From: Monocercomonoides exilis
Taxonomy: Eukaryota; Preaxostyla; Oxymonadida; Polymastigidae
Assembly: GCA_001643675.2 (NCBI GenBank)
Contig: LSRY02000016.1
Location: 62,001 to 126,000 of the forward strand
Direction: 5' to 3'
Length of the DNA: 64,000 nucleotides
Below, piece by piece: positions 22,861-33,479 of this stretch (within the stretch, counting starts at the first letter, position 1; each line of letters starts with the position of its first letter). The position numbers were made by a program, and so were the translations under genes. The notes under the pieces are model-generated. The model saw only the letters and a program-made list of their open reading frames with translations, did not search any database and was not told the DNA's origin.

Positions 22861-23461
22861 CATCCAATTTTGTCCCATTCGATGTGATGGAGTGAACTGA
22901 CAAAGTGAAGCCCACAATGCTTCAAAGAACAGTCAAAATTGGACATAATCACTTCGAATGAAATCAACATCAGTCATATTCACTAAATTCGATGCACCAT
23001 AATTTTTTCCTATTTCTCGTTTATTCTCATTTTCAAAAAAAATTGCAGGGCTTAACATTTATAATTTTATTTTGTTTTTTTTATGGGTGGTTTTTCCAAT
23101 GAAAAATGGGACAAAATTCTTGCGTTTATGAAAAAACAACGATTTGTTCCAAATTCTTTCTACAATCATATCATAAAAAGCGTAGCATTCTCAAGTAAAA
23201 ATAATTATGAAAAATCAAAAAATGTGAAAAAAATTAGGAAATAAAGAATGGAACAAAATTCATGAAACAAAAAATTTCGTCCCATTTCATAAATGCAAGA
23301 TAGAAAACTGAAATTCGAAGCTATATGTGCTTTATCTATCCCAGAAAATCACATTTATCCATCATCTTTTAATTCTGTTATCATTTCAAAAACTACGATT
23401 GGTTATCATATGCCAGTTTATATTTAATTGGGAAAGGTAGCGTATAAGCACCATTTACCAT
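22861..23461. other. AT-rich noncoding region with hairpins
   Basis: No gene. Contains the second 36-bp hairpin (23249-23284) and a looser related hairpin at about 23106-23150 (TGGGACAAAATT ... ATTTGTTCCA). Confidence 0.5.
23249..23284. repeat. 36-bp palindromic hairpin repeat, copy 2 (inverted)
   Basis: Reads TGGAACAAAATT ... AATTTCGTCCCA. Its reverse complement matches the hairpin at 2416-2451 at 33 of 36 positions. Confidence 0.6.
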
Positions 23462-26400
23462 TTGCAACTTAAATATCGAAACGAAAGAGCATTTAAAAAG
23501 AAAACGAATCTAAAAAATGTAACAAAACCTATTCATCCACTTCACTTAAAGTTTCACCATTTTGTTTTTCTTTATCCTCCATTTTTCTTTCAAAAGAAGA
23601 TCTCGTTCCAATTTCACATCAATTATCCATGTTTCTATTTGCTTTTAAAATGCCTCTTTTCTAACTCTTCCTCTTCTCCAAAAGCCAATTCATCTCATGA
23701 ATACAACCATTTCCGTCTTGTCTCATCATCCCCAAACAACGATGCTATCAACTCTTGTCTATCATCCAGATTACATTGTGTCTGCAGTTTTTGTGCAGAT
23801 AATAACGCAACTATCCGACAGAATGCCCTTTCTCAAAATGCCTCTTTCAACTAGTGCAGCACGTGCATTACTCCCCAGTCCTTCTCGCTTTTCACAACTT
23901 CCAGTGCATCGCCTACAACTTCTTGCTGCTCCTCACTGCTGTCCTGGCAGCGCAGAAGCAAAGTGAGTACGCCAAATGTTTATGGTCTGAAATTTATCTT
24001 CATCCTTGCAAACTGGAATAAATGAATACCTCTGATGCTTCAGCAATGAAATGCATCATTTCTCTTCTCATCAATTTAATGATTGTCGCACTCGATGCAT
24101 CAGCTTCACATGTGCCACTCATCTTGAATATTTCCTTGCCTCTTAGGAAGCTGTGCAAAATGAAAACACTCCTAGTTGCATGCTTCACTTGAATTGTCAA
24201 GCGATGTGGTGCTTCAGCCATTGTCTTTGTCTTTTTCTGTTTCCCTCTCATTCGTTGTTTGCTTTGTCAGTTGATGCGAAATTTCTGAGCTGGCAAATAG
24301 TTATTGCAGCTGACGCAAATGCTTAATTGTCGAAGCGATGCGTTTGATCAGTTGCTGTTGCATTCAACTTTTTCAAGGCTTTTGTCCAGTCAACTGCAAT
24401 CGATGCAAAAGAACTAAATGTGATTATGATGTGGAATATTATTGTTCTTTTCTATTCTCCAGAAGCAATTGCGTTGGCTGTGCTGGAAGAGCGAGAAGAG
24501 GTGGAAGAAGGATGGGAAGAAGGATGGCAGGAGAGAGGGAGGCGATGGAAACCAGACTGAATGCGAATATCACTCAGCTCATAGAGAGCATAACAAGAAG
24601 AATGGAAAAGGTCAGACGATTCAGCAAGAGGAGATGATGCCACCGATCGTGGAGGTGCGTGTCTCGCTGAACAAGAATTTTGTGAAGACAGAGACAGTCG
24701 TAGCAATATCACCAGGTAGCCTGCCATCTGCAAAAATTGAATGCTGCAGCACTCTGTAAGTCGATCCCATTCAGCTGAAGAATGCAACAGCAGATGACTG
24801 TCGAACAAAAATGGCAGCTGACGGGGATGTTCGCTTTATTTCTCATGAATGTGCAGAAGCTGAAGAGGAAAGTCGTTGAGCTGCCACAAAGCTCAACGAA
24901 TGGTTTGGCAATGAATGAGGAACAAGGAAAGGCCAGAGAACATGTTTAAAGAGTTGATTGTTCCATAAATGCTGAAAAGGAGGAGGAGCAGCAGCAAATA
25001 TTGGATGTTCTATCTCAACCAATTATTTTGGCGCATTTGGTCAGTGCGTGCGTGTGCAATTAAAATTGACAAAAGTGTACATGGAAGCCGATGAAATCAT
25101 TTTGAAACGATGAGTGCAGCATCTGCGCTGGCGGAATCTTCTGAAGAAAAAGATAGGATTGCGATGAACCCAGTTGACGAAGGGACGAAAATACCAGATG
25201 GGATGATCAATATCACATTATTTGCGGAGATGCAGTTTGAGAGGAAAGTGGAAGGGTGTCACTTTGGAAAAGAGGTGCGGGAGAGAAGAAGGAATGGAGC
25301 GATGGCAGAGTGAAATGCAACTGTATGTCTGGTGTCTGATGGAGTATCCTCACATTTCTGTGCAGACAGATGGGGAGGCAGACAGACAGATAGGCAGGTA
25401 GATGGAGATGATCATAGTGTTGGCTGTGGTTGTGGCAGTTGTGACGAGGAAAGTGCCATCTGAATACTCAGAAAGATGCAACATATGCAACTAACAAAGA
25501 AAGTCGCAGCAAATGAATGATTGAATTGGTTTCTTTTTCGCATTTGGTGTTTTGTTTATAAAAAACGTTTATTTCAGATTAATGGAGAGAATCTTTATGT
25601 GCTTCCTCTGCATTCCAGCGAATGTCTCATTTTCCGCAAGGAGACATCGAGATCACCTCGGGAAACATCCTCCCTTTCATCCCACATCAGCGCTCATTCT
25701 CTGCACACCACTTGTACCCCATCTTCTCTTTCTTAACAAGCAGCTGCAAATCTGCCTTGCCACATCATCAGCAGCTTTGAAAAGAATGACTCCCCCCTCG
25801 TCCTTCACTTTTCCGACTTCTTCTGCATATGTGGACATTTCACTTTCGCTCACACACTCTCTTTCCAAAGCTCATTCTATCATCAACAGCAATCGGATGT
25901 GCCATGCAACCAATTCTTTTCCAACTGCCAGGAACATAACATCAAGCTCGACTTCTGATCCAGATCAACCGATTTGGCCAAGCAGACACAAGCCCTCTTC
26001 ATACAGTTCGTGAGGCTTTTTGTGTTCGAGGAGCCTGCTGTCATCCCAACTCAGACTGCTCTTTCTGCTCCAAAGGCTGTTGCAATGAATGTTCAATGCC
26101 AACCAATCGCTTCTGTGCTCACTTCAAGCAGAGCTGAGCCAATTCCATTCACACAAAGAATCACAAAGGAATTGAAAACAGATGCGAAGACAACAACAAT
26201 AACATTTGTGGTGAAGGCTGCCCATATTCCAATTCGTCCTTTGAAGATGCTTCTGTTGAACTGCTTTTCATCTGCTCCCACAATCCCCTTTCCTCCGTCC
26301 CTCCCTCACACTTTCATGAACAAACTTTCCATTCCCCAAATCCAAATGACCTCCCACTTTCAAGTGTGCATTCAACAGCTCAGCCATTTTGACATCTCTC

Positions 26401-28566
26401 TCTCTCTCTCTTCTCTCTCACAAATATTTGATGTGCCATATCGAATTGTTCCTCTTATCTTTCTTGCTGCTGTGGAGTTAAGGCGTGCTGATGCCATCCT
26501 TGCAGGCTTCGCAAAAGGAAATCCAGTGCAACAATCAATTCCAATCCAGGCCCTTTCCTCCTCTTCAATTGATCCTGTTGTGCTAGCTGCCCAAGATCCA
26601 TTCAACAAAATGCCTCTCAATTCTGCTTTCTGTGCCGCTTCCAGGCAATGAGGCCAATGGACATCCACCCAGCACAATTGAAGAAGCCGAGAATAAATAA
26701 ACACTATCAGTACCATCCAGGTTTCAACAGACAAGAGCAATGATGCCAACTTCGATGAAGAACTTTGCAAGGGAAAGAGAGCATTCTGGCAGTGTCGCCA
26801 AAGGCGAAGATGAAATAAAGCCTAAGCATGCTAAAACAGAAGCAAGAACAAAATAAATCAGGTTCCTCATTTCTGTTTCTTCACATCGTCTGATCAATAG
26901 ACCATTCGACACATTCTCCTTGGCATTCACAGAACTCTCGCTGTTCTTGCAACTCTCTTCACTTTCATTCCACCCCTTTTTGCAACTGTCCTTTCATCTC
27001 TCACAAAAAAAGAAAAAAGAATTCATTCCATTCGCTGCTGTTGTCTTTGCCCTTGCATATCAAGTGAGCAGATGTTTCAAAGTCAAACATGGGGACTTGA
27101 CTATTCCACAATGATAATGAACAGATGCTTCACAATTTCTCACAAAAATGTTTCATCTGGACTGGGAATGAGATAGATACAGAGAGGAATGGAGATGCTG
27201 GTGTTTCTGTTGTCACTTCTTCGCACCTTGTAAACATAATCCAGTGATATAGGAACACTTGTAATTATTCGTGATTTCGCAGTCACTTCCTGATTTGTTG
27301 AAATGGCAAAGATGCTTCTGTTCCATTTGGCTATGTTTGCTCCAAAGGTTGAAGATATCATGAAATCTGGATTTTCATTCATCAGCCGAATAAGGATTCC
27401 TCCTCACAGTCCGCGCAATATTGAACAAAAGCACTCATCAAAATAGCCTCATTTCACACTGATTTCATTTTCATCTCTGCGCACATCATCATCCACCCTC
27501 TGTTGGCTGATGTTATGCTTTCGCATCTAGAAAATGAGCAAGAATTCATGTCGATGTTTGCCTTCATCATTGGAAAACAAAATTCCAGCTGCTCTGCTGG
27601 TTGTTCTTTCTATTCCATCAAATGCACATTCTGAAAGTGACAAGACAACTGTGCTTGTTAAAGATAACAAAAATTAAGAAGTGACAGAGATAGACTTTGC
27701 CCGGTTCATATTTTCCCCATCTGTAACGACTCATTCTGAACATTTATCTGAGCTGCGGAAAATGCTGCGTTTTCGGTCTGTCCACTTCCAAAAGATGTGT
27801 TTATCATGTTCATGCCTCTTTCTTCTGCCCCTCTCATTTCCATCATCCTCGAATCACGATTATTCGGTTGAGTCTAATCATACAAAAGAGCAAGGCCACT
27901 GACGGATAAAATGCTTGTCAAGATAGAAAAAAAAGAAGTATAGGCTTTTTCAAATTCTATTTGCTCCGTTCTGCTTTTGTCATTTTGATGCAAACAAAAT
28001 AAAAAAGCATGCCCCAGGACGTATGAAAAGGCATCCTCCAAATAACAATCACGATTGCATGCCCGTAGGTGTAATTCCGTCTTCTCCAAAAAAAATTCTA
28101 TTTGCAGGAATGTGAGTGCAATTCAAATTATCAAATGTAGAAACTGAAAAAAATACATCCAAAAACAAACTTTGAAAAACAATTTTCTTTAATTATTACG
28201 CATGTTTGTAATGAACAGAGTAACAACAGTTCCCAGGATTTTTGTGGGAAATATGAGAAAGGGGCATTTGTTTTTCAAACAAATCTTGTTTGCCATCATT
28301 CAAAATAATGATTTTTTCGTGTAAATAACTTATTTCCTCATTTCAGCCAATGGCCATCAGCCAATTTATTCTATGACCAAAAGGCTGTTCACAAAAAACA
28401 ACAAAACGAAATAAAAAGATATGAATCAAACAATTGTGGGTTGTTTTCTGATCGATCTGATCATGCAGCCATATTAACGAGTCTGATCTGCCGGTTTTTT
28501 TGAATCGACCGCAAACGCTGTTTCTGAATCCAACCGACGTGTCAGCGCTGCAGGGGCATAGAAGCA
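23462..28566. other. Decayed, formerly coding-like region without an intact gene
   Basis: Five kilobases with higher GC than intergenic DNA and many 60-150-codon open stretches on both strands, none of which forms a convincing complete gene. Examples with protein-like composition are 24338-24760 (plus; Arg/Lys-rich helix, ETRLNANITQLIESITRRME), 24000-24251 (minus; PHRLTIQVKHATRSVFILHS), 25946-26392 (plus; Cys-rich, listed separately) and 27140-27382 (minus). The pattern fits remnants of one or more genes broken by indels and stops, but the families cannot be named. Confidence 0.45.
25946..26392 (+). pseudogene. Cys-rich pseudo-exon interrupted by one TGA
   Basis: One frame of 148 codons is broken only by TGA at 26135-26137. 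Before it, nine Cys fall within about 35 residues (CVRGACCHPNSDCSFC, SKGCCNECSMPTNRFC). After it come RCEDNNNNICGEGCPY and a Pro/Ser/His-rich stretch. The CC-x(5)-C, CC-x-x-C and C-x(6)-C-x-x-x-C spacing loosely recalls disintegrin or other extracellular Cys-rich modules. No metalloprotease HExxH motif was found upstream, so the family is only a guess. A longer overlapping frame (25974-26651) looks like a shadow. Confidence 0.35.
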
Positions 28567-31332
28567 ATGAGTTTTCAACGAGAACACGAAAAAGAAGTGA
28601 TTGACAAAGCGAAATCCGATCCAACTGCCATGGATAAAGATGGAAGGACAGAGGCGATGAACTGGATCATGAAAAAGAAAACAGAGCCTCCAGCGCACAT
28701 GCGGCACGATATAACGCTTGGGGGCAAAGACGGGTGGACGATGGCGATGCACTGGATTCAATATGTACAAACAGAACCACCGCTGTGGATGAGGCACGAC
28801 AACACGCTGGGCAGCCGCAGCGGAGCAACAATGGCCATGCTGTGGATAGGGAGCGTGAAAAAAGAGCCGCCAGAGTGGATGCGGCACAGCACCACGCGAT
28901 GCGACGCGATGGGATGGACGATGGCCATGCACTGGATTCGGTTTGTACAGACGGAGCCGCCGGAGTGGATGCGGCATGGCACAACACTTCAAGACAAGAA
29001 CAACAGGACGATGGGGATGCACTGGATGGAGTTTGTGCAGACGGAGCCACCGGCGTGGATGAGGCATGACAACACGCTTGGGGATGAAGACGGGAGAACA
29101 ATGGGGATGAAGTGGATCATAGAGAAGAAGACAAAGCCACCAAAATGGATGAGGCACGACGCTGCACTTGGGGACAGCAATGGGACCACGATGGCCATGT
29201 ACTGGATCAGCTGCGTGAAGACAGAGCCGCCAGAGTGGATGAGGCATGAAGCCACGCTTGAGAACAAGAAAGGATGGACAATGGCTGTGTTCTGGGTTGC
29301 AAGCGTGAAAAAAGAGCTGCCGTTGTGGATGAGGCACAACGCCGCGCGTTGGGACGGAACAAAAAGGACACTGGCCATGCATTGGATTCAGTTTGTGCAA
29401 ACAGATCCGCCAGAATGGATGAGGCACGAAGCTGGACTTTGCGACAACGATGGATGGACGATGGCCATGCACTGGATAAGATATGTTAAAACAGAGCCGC
29501 CGTTGTGGATGAGGCACGACATCACACTTTGCGACAAAAATGGGTGGACAATGCCCATGCTTTGGAAAATATCTATTGAAGCTGAACCGCCAAAGTGGAT
29601 GACTTATGACAATACAGTTGGTGATGAAGACGGGTTGACTATGGCGATGAACTGGATTATTGATAAAAAAACTGAGCCTCCACTGTGGATGAGGCATGAA
29701 AAAACGCTTTGCAATAAAGACGGATGGACAATGGCCATGATATGGATTCAAGAAGTCCAAACAGAGCCACCAGTGTGGATGAGACATGACATCACACTTG
29801 GCGATAATGACGGATGGACGATGGCCATGATATGGATTCAGTTTGTTCGAACAGAACCACCAGAATGGATGAGGCATGACATTTCACTTGGCAATAAAGA
29901 CGGATGGACAATGGCGATGAACTGGATTATCGATAAGAAAGCAGAACCACCGATGTGGATGAGACATGATGAAACACTTAAATCTGAGAAGGGAAATACA
30001 ATGGCAATGCTGTGGATTCAGTTTGCCAAGGCAGAACCACCAGAGTGGATGAGGCATGAAAAAACACTTGCGGATGAGGACGGATTCACAATGGCGATGA
30101 ACTGGATTGCTGAAAAGAAAACAGAACCGCCAGAATGGATGAGGCATGAAAAAACGCTTTGCAATAAAGACGGATGGACAATGGCCATGCTGTGGATTCA
30201 AGAAGTCCAAACAGAGCCACCACCGTGGATGAGACATGACATCACACTTGGCAATAAAGACGGAGATACAATGGCCATGATATGGATTGCAAATGTTAAG
30301 ACAGAACCATCAGAATGGATGAGACACGATGCAGCGCTTAAAGATAACAATGGAAGTACAATGGCGATGACGTGGATTCAGTTTGTCAAGACAGAGCCAC
30401 CAGAGTGGATGAGACATGACAATACACTTGTTGATAAGGATGGATGGACAATGGCGATGATATGGATTCAGTCTGTGCAAAAAGAGCTACCAGAATGGAT
30501 GATGCATGAAAAAACGCTTTGCAATAAAGATGGATGGACAATGGCGATGATGTGGATTGCAAATGTGAAGACAGAACCTCCAGAATGGATGAGACATGAT
30601 ATCACACTTCGAACTGAGAAAGGAAATACAATGGCGATGATATGGATTGAGAATTTGAAGAAAGAGCCACCAGAATGGATGAGGCATGACAATACACTTG
30701 GAAATAAAGGCGGATGGACAATGGCCATGATATGGATTCAAGAAGTCCAAACAGAGCCACCAGTGTGGATGAGACATGACATCACACTTGGCGATAATGA
30801 CGGATGGACGATGGCCATGATATGGATTCAGTTTGTTCGAACAGAACCACCAGAATGGATGAGGCATGACATTTCACTTGGCAATAAAGACGAAGTAACA
30901 ATGGCGATGATGTGGATTGCAAATGTGAAGACAGAACCTCCAGAATGGATGAGACATGATATCACACTTCGAACTGAGAAAGGAAATACAATGGCGATGA
31001 TATGGATTGAGAATTTGAAGAAAGAGCCACCAGAATGGATGAGGCATGACAATACACTTGGAAATAAAGACGGATGGACAATGGCCATGATATGGATTCA
31101 AGAAGTCCAAACAGAGCCACCAGTGTGGATGAGACATGACATCACACTTGGCGATAATGACGGATGGACGATGGCCATGATATGGATTCAGTTTGTTCGA
31201 ACAGAACCACCAGAATGGATGAGGCATGACATTTCACTTGGCAATAAAGACGAAGTAACAATGGCGATGATGTGGATTGCAAATGTGAAGACAGAACCAC
31301 CAGAGTGGATGAAGACTGATAATTCTGCGTAA
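28567..31332 (+). CDS. Protein built of thirty 30-residue EPPxWM repeats
   Basis: A single exon, 921 residues, from ATG 28567 to TAA 31330-31332. After about 20 leader residues (MSFQREHEKEVIDKAKSDPT) the whole protein is a tandem array with consensus KTEPPEWMRHDxTLxDKDGW followed by TMAMxWIxxV. The EPP codons start at 28681 and recur every 90 nt to 31291 without a single insertion or deletion, giving 30 units. The D-x-D/N-G-x-T-x-A-M core resembles the start of ankyrin repeats, but the unit is 30 rather than 33 residues and the Trp/Met/Pro-Pro half is not ankyrin-like, so a solenoid is likely but the class is unnamed. No signal peptide or membrane helix. The 5' half is GC-richer and more diverged; the 3' half is AT-richer and recently duplicated. 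A protein-binding scaffold role is inference. Confidence 0.85.
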   Translation: MSFQREHEKEVIDKAKSDPTAMDKDGRTEAMNWIMKKKTEPPAHMRHDITLGGKDGWTMAMHWIQYVQTEPPLWMRHDNTLGSRSGATMAMLWIGSVKKEPPEWMRHSTTRCDAMGWTMAMHWIRFVQTEPPEWMRHGTTLQDKNNRTMGMHWMEFVQTEPPAWMRHDNTLGDEDGRTMGMKWIIEKKTKPPKWMRHDAALGDSNGTTMAMYWISCVKTEPPEWMRHEATLENKKGWTMAVFWVASVKKELPLWMRHNAARWDGTKRTLAMHWIQFVQTDPPEWMRHEAGLCDNDGWTMAMHWIRYVKTEPPLWMRHDITLCDKNGWTMPMLWKISIEAEPPKWMTYDNTVGDEDGLTMAMNWIIDKKTEPPLWMRHEKTLCNKDGWTMAMIWIQEVQTEPPVWMRHDITLGDNDGWTMAMIWIQFVRTEPPEWMRHDISLGNKDGWTMAMNWIIDKKAEPPMWMRHDETLKSEKGNTMAMLWIQFAKAEPPEWMRHEKTLADEDGFTMAMNWIAEKKTEPPEWMRHEKTLCNKDGWTMAMLWIQEVQTEPPPWMRHDITLGNKDGDTMAMIWIANVKTEPSEWMRHDAALKDNNGSTMAMTWIQFVKTEPPEWMRHDNTLVDKDGWTMAMIWIQSVQKELPEWMMHEKTLCNKDGWTMAMMWIANVKTEPPEWMRHDITLRTEKGNTMAMIWIENLKKEPPEWMRHDNTLGNKGGWTMAMIWIQEVQTEPPVWMRHDITLGDNDGWTMAMIWIQFVRTEPPEWMRHDISLGNKDEVTMAMMWIANVKTEPPEWMRHDITLRTEKGNTMAMIWIENLKKEPPEWMRHDNTLGNKDGWTMAMIWIQEVQTEPPVWMRHDITLGDNDGWTMAMIWIQFVRTEPPEWMRHDISLGNKDEVTMAMMWIANVKTEPPEWMKTDNSA
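30541..31260 (+). repeat. Recent 360-bp tandem duplication (four repeat units) inside the EPPxWM gene
   Basis: Bases 30541-30900 and 30901-31260 differ at one position (G at 30710 versus A at 31070). Part of the same block (about 29730-29890) is also nearly identical to 30720-30880. Confidence 0.9.
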
Positions 31333-31522
31333 GTGTTTGTTTCATTTGCATTGAAAATATTTTTTTTTTCGATGCCCCGAATAAACGAACAGATTAGCAA
31401 GCATCCAATAAAGGTTATTCCACAGCCTATCGAAATGCAAGGCTTTTCTTTCTTGCTTTTTTCTCCTTCTTTCTTTCTTTGAAGGCATTTCACTATTTTA
31501 TAAAAAATCTGGGCAAATTCTA
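31333..31522. other. Short intergenic region
   Basis: AT-rich sequence between the repeat gene stop and the presumed left end of the Merlin-like element; nothing else seen. Confidence 0.5.
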
Positions 31523-32915
31523 AATATAACGGAAATTCATAAATCGGTGTTTTATTAAGTTTTTCAAGTTTGAAAAGTGTTATGTGTTAATTGGTGTCAG
31601 AATAACTTAATATTATTTTGAAATATCAGAAGGCAACATGAAAATATTCCGTTTAATTGTTTATTGTGAACAATTAATTATCTTCATATTCTGAAGCATC
31701 CATTCCATCCTCAGCCCCTGATTCATCATCCTCTATTTCACTTTCATCATGAACGCCAAGAATGTCATCTGCATCTGGAATTTCTTCGTCTATTTCTTCG
31801 ATTTCTTTTTGATCAGAAATAATAATGGGCTGATTTTCAGGCTGTAATTTTATTAATTCAAAAAATAGATCTTCGAAATTAATGTTTAAATTACGTTGAA
31901 CAAGCCACATTGATAAGCAATCAGCAATAAATGTTTTTCTGACGCCATGGTGTGGGAAAAAACCCCTTAAATGATTCCAGAGACCTTCCACAGTATTCGT
32001 GCACGCCTTTGTCATAGGATCGACAAAGTTTCTCTTGTGACAAACAGTCAAGTGTGTGTATCCACATTCTCCGAGGCAAGAATAACTTTTCCATTCATCG
32101 CTGAAAATGGTTGTCCCTGGGAGAATCCATTTTTTTAAAATCGGGATTAATGTTTCTTTAGAACGATCGGGTCCTATCATTACGAAATTTCTTCCTGCGC
32201 CTCCACCTTCTTTTCTTTATACTACACCGAATATCCATAAAAGATCCTTTTTTCTTACTCTCGCATGTTTTCTCCTCCTCCAAACTGCCTCATCGATTTC
32301 TACCACTTTTCCAAGCCCTCCAATTTTCTCCATCGATTGGTTCCAAATCCTTGTGCAAACAACTCTTATGACGCTTTTCCAATATCCAATTGTGAAGTTA
32401 GACACATCTGTCAACATATTAATATGCTTTGTTGCCAATCCAATCCAGCTGCATAAAATAACAATCATTATTTTGTGAAATGGCAATTTGCTTTTACTGA
32501 ATACTGTTCCGTGCAAAAATGATCGTTTTAATCTGCAAGATGAGCAATGGAAATATCGAAAATTTATTCGTTCGCTGTATATTTTCATATCTTTCCTGCA
32601 TTTTGAGCATTTTTTCGGTTGATTCGAAAAAGCTTTTTCAAAAAACCACTTCCAGGCTTTATCAGCATCATGAAATATATTGGACAATTCAGCAATAGAA
32701 ATTTTTTTACTCTATTGCTTCAGGAAATTGTATCGCAAGAAAGATCATAACCCATTGACATGTGAAAAACTATCATTTCAAAAATTAATGTATATGAATA
32801 TCAAAAAAATAAATTTTTTCAACGAAAAACAATTTCATAAACAACCAATGTTGACTTAGTTGTATTTTAAAGCATTAACAATCAAAATAAAATTTCCGCT
32901 ATATTAACAATATGC
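31523..32915 (-). mobile_element. Merlin/IS1595-like DNA transposon, nearly complete
   Basis: Flanks of the transposase form a short imperfect inverted repeat: AATATAACGGAAATT at the left (about 31525) and, on the opposite strand at the right (about 32912), AATATAGCGGAAATT. Size is about 1.4 kb, right for Merlin elements. No clear 8-9-bp target duplication was found, so the exact ends are uncertain. Confidence 0.6.
31674..32687 (-). pseudogene. Merlin/ISXO2-like transposase broken by one in-frame TAA
   Basis: One minus-strand frame runs from about 32687 to 31674 (337 residues) with a single TAA at 32217-32219. The N-terminal half has a zinc ribbon (CSKCRKDM ... FHCSSC) and the first catalytic Asp in VVEIDEAVW. 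After the stop come the second Asp (TTIFSDEWKSYSCLG) and the Glu (CTNTVEGLWNHLRGFFPHH), with 36 residues between them, the DD36E spacing of IS1595/Merlin transposases. The C-terminus is acidic. There is no good ATG; the frame continues upstream past a TAG (32712-32714) to a TGA. The insertion is recent enough that the rest of the frame is intact. Either a single nonsense mutation or readthrough explains the break. Confidence 0.82.
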
Positions 32916-33050
32916 CAAAATCTGAATACACTTCAAACGAATAACATTTTGATCTCCTTCCAATTTGCTTTTGATATTTTTCATTTCATCTCACTGCCTT
33001 AAGCAAATCACGTCGACTCTTCATTATGTTATTTAATTTTTTTCTTTATA
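32916..33050. other. Spacer between two mobile elements
   Basis: AT-rich, no features seen apart from the TA dinucleotide at 33049-33050 that flanks the next element. Confidence 0.5.
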
Positions 33051-33479
33051 CAGTCAAGCTCGGTTATAATCACAATCCATTTTGCATGATTTTTTGTGAT
33101 TATAACCGAACTTGATTATAACCGAACCATCTTTTTCATTGAAAAGTTTTTCAGAAAAAATTTTTTTGAAGATTAAAAAAGAAAATTTTCAATATTTATT
33201 TAAATCCACACATTTGAATCGATTTTTCAATTTTTAATGTTTTAATGAAAATTTTTGTTCATTATAAAGCAGAAAAAAACAACTTTCATTTTTTCAAAAA
33301 TTTCAAAATATACAGAAAAATACCCATAAATTTTCAAATTTTGTGATTATTCACGATTTTAGTGTGATTATAACCGATGAAATTACACAAGGAAAAATGC
33401 AAAATTTATCGATGCACGAAAAATTGTGATTATTCGCGGTCTTGATTACAACCGAGGTGATTATAACCGAGCTTCACTG
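33051..33479. mobile_element. 429-bp MITE with pogo/Tc1-mariner-type ends and TA target duplication
   Basis: Left end CAGTCAAGCTCGGTTATAAT and, on the opposite strand, right end CAGTGAAGCTCGGTTATAAT, 23 bp of terminal inverted repeat with one mismatch. The element is flanked by TA on both sides (33049-33050 and 33480-33481), as for Tc1/mariner/pogo insertion. Subterminal copies of GATTATAACCGA in both orientations follow. No coding capacity, so it must be mobilised in trans. Confidence 0.85.

Noticed and set aside
25974-26651. 225-codon plus-strand frame as a gene
   Set aside because: No recognisable domain or good start context. It overlaps the more protein-like Cys-rich frame in another phase.
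28474-29877. 467-codon minus-strand reading frame as a separate gene
   Set aside because: It is the exact antisense of the EPPxWM repeat array, repeats with the same 90-nt period and follows from its codon usage.
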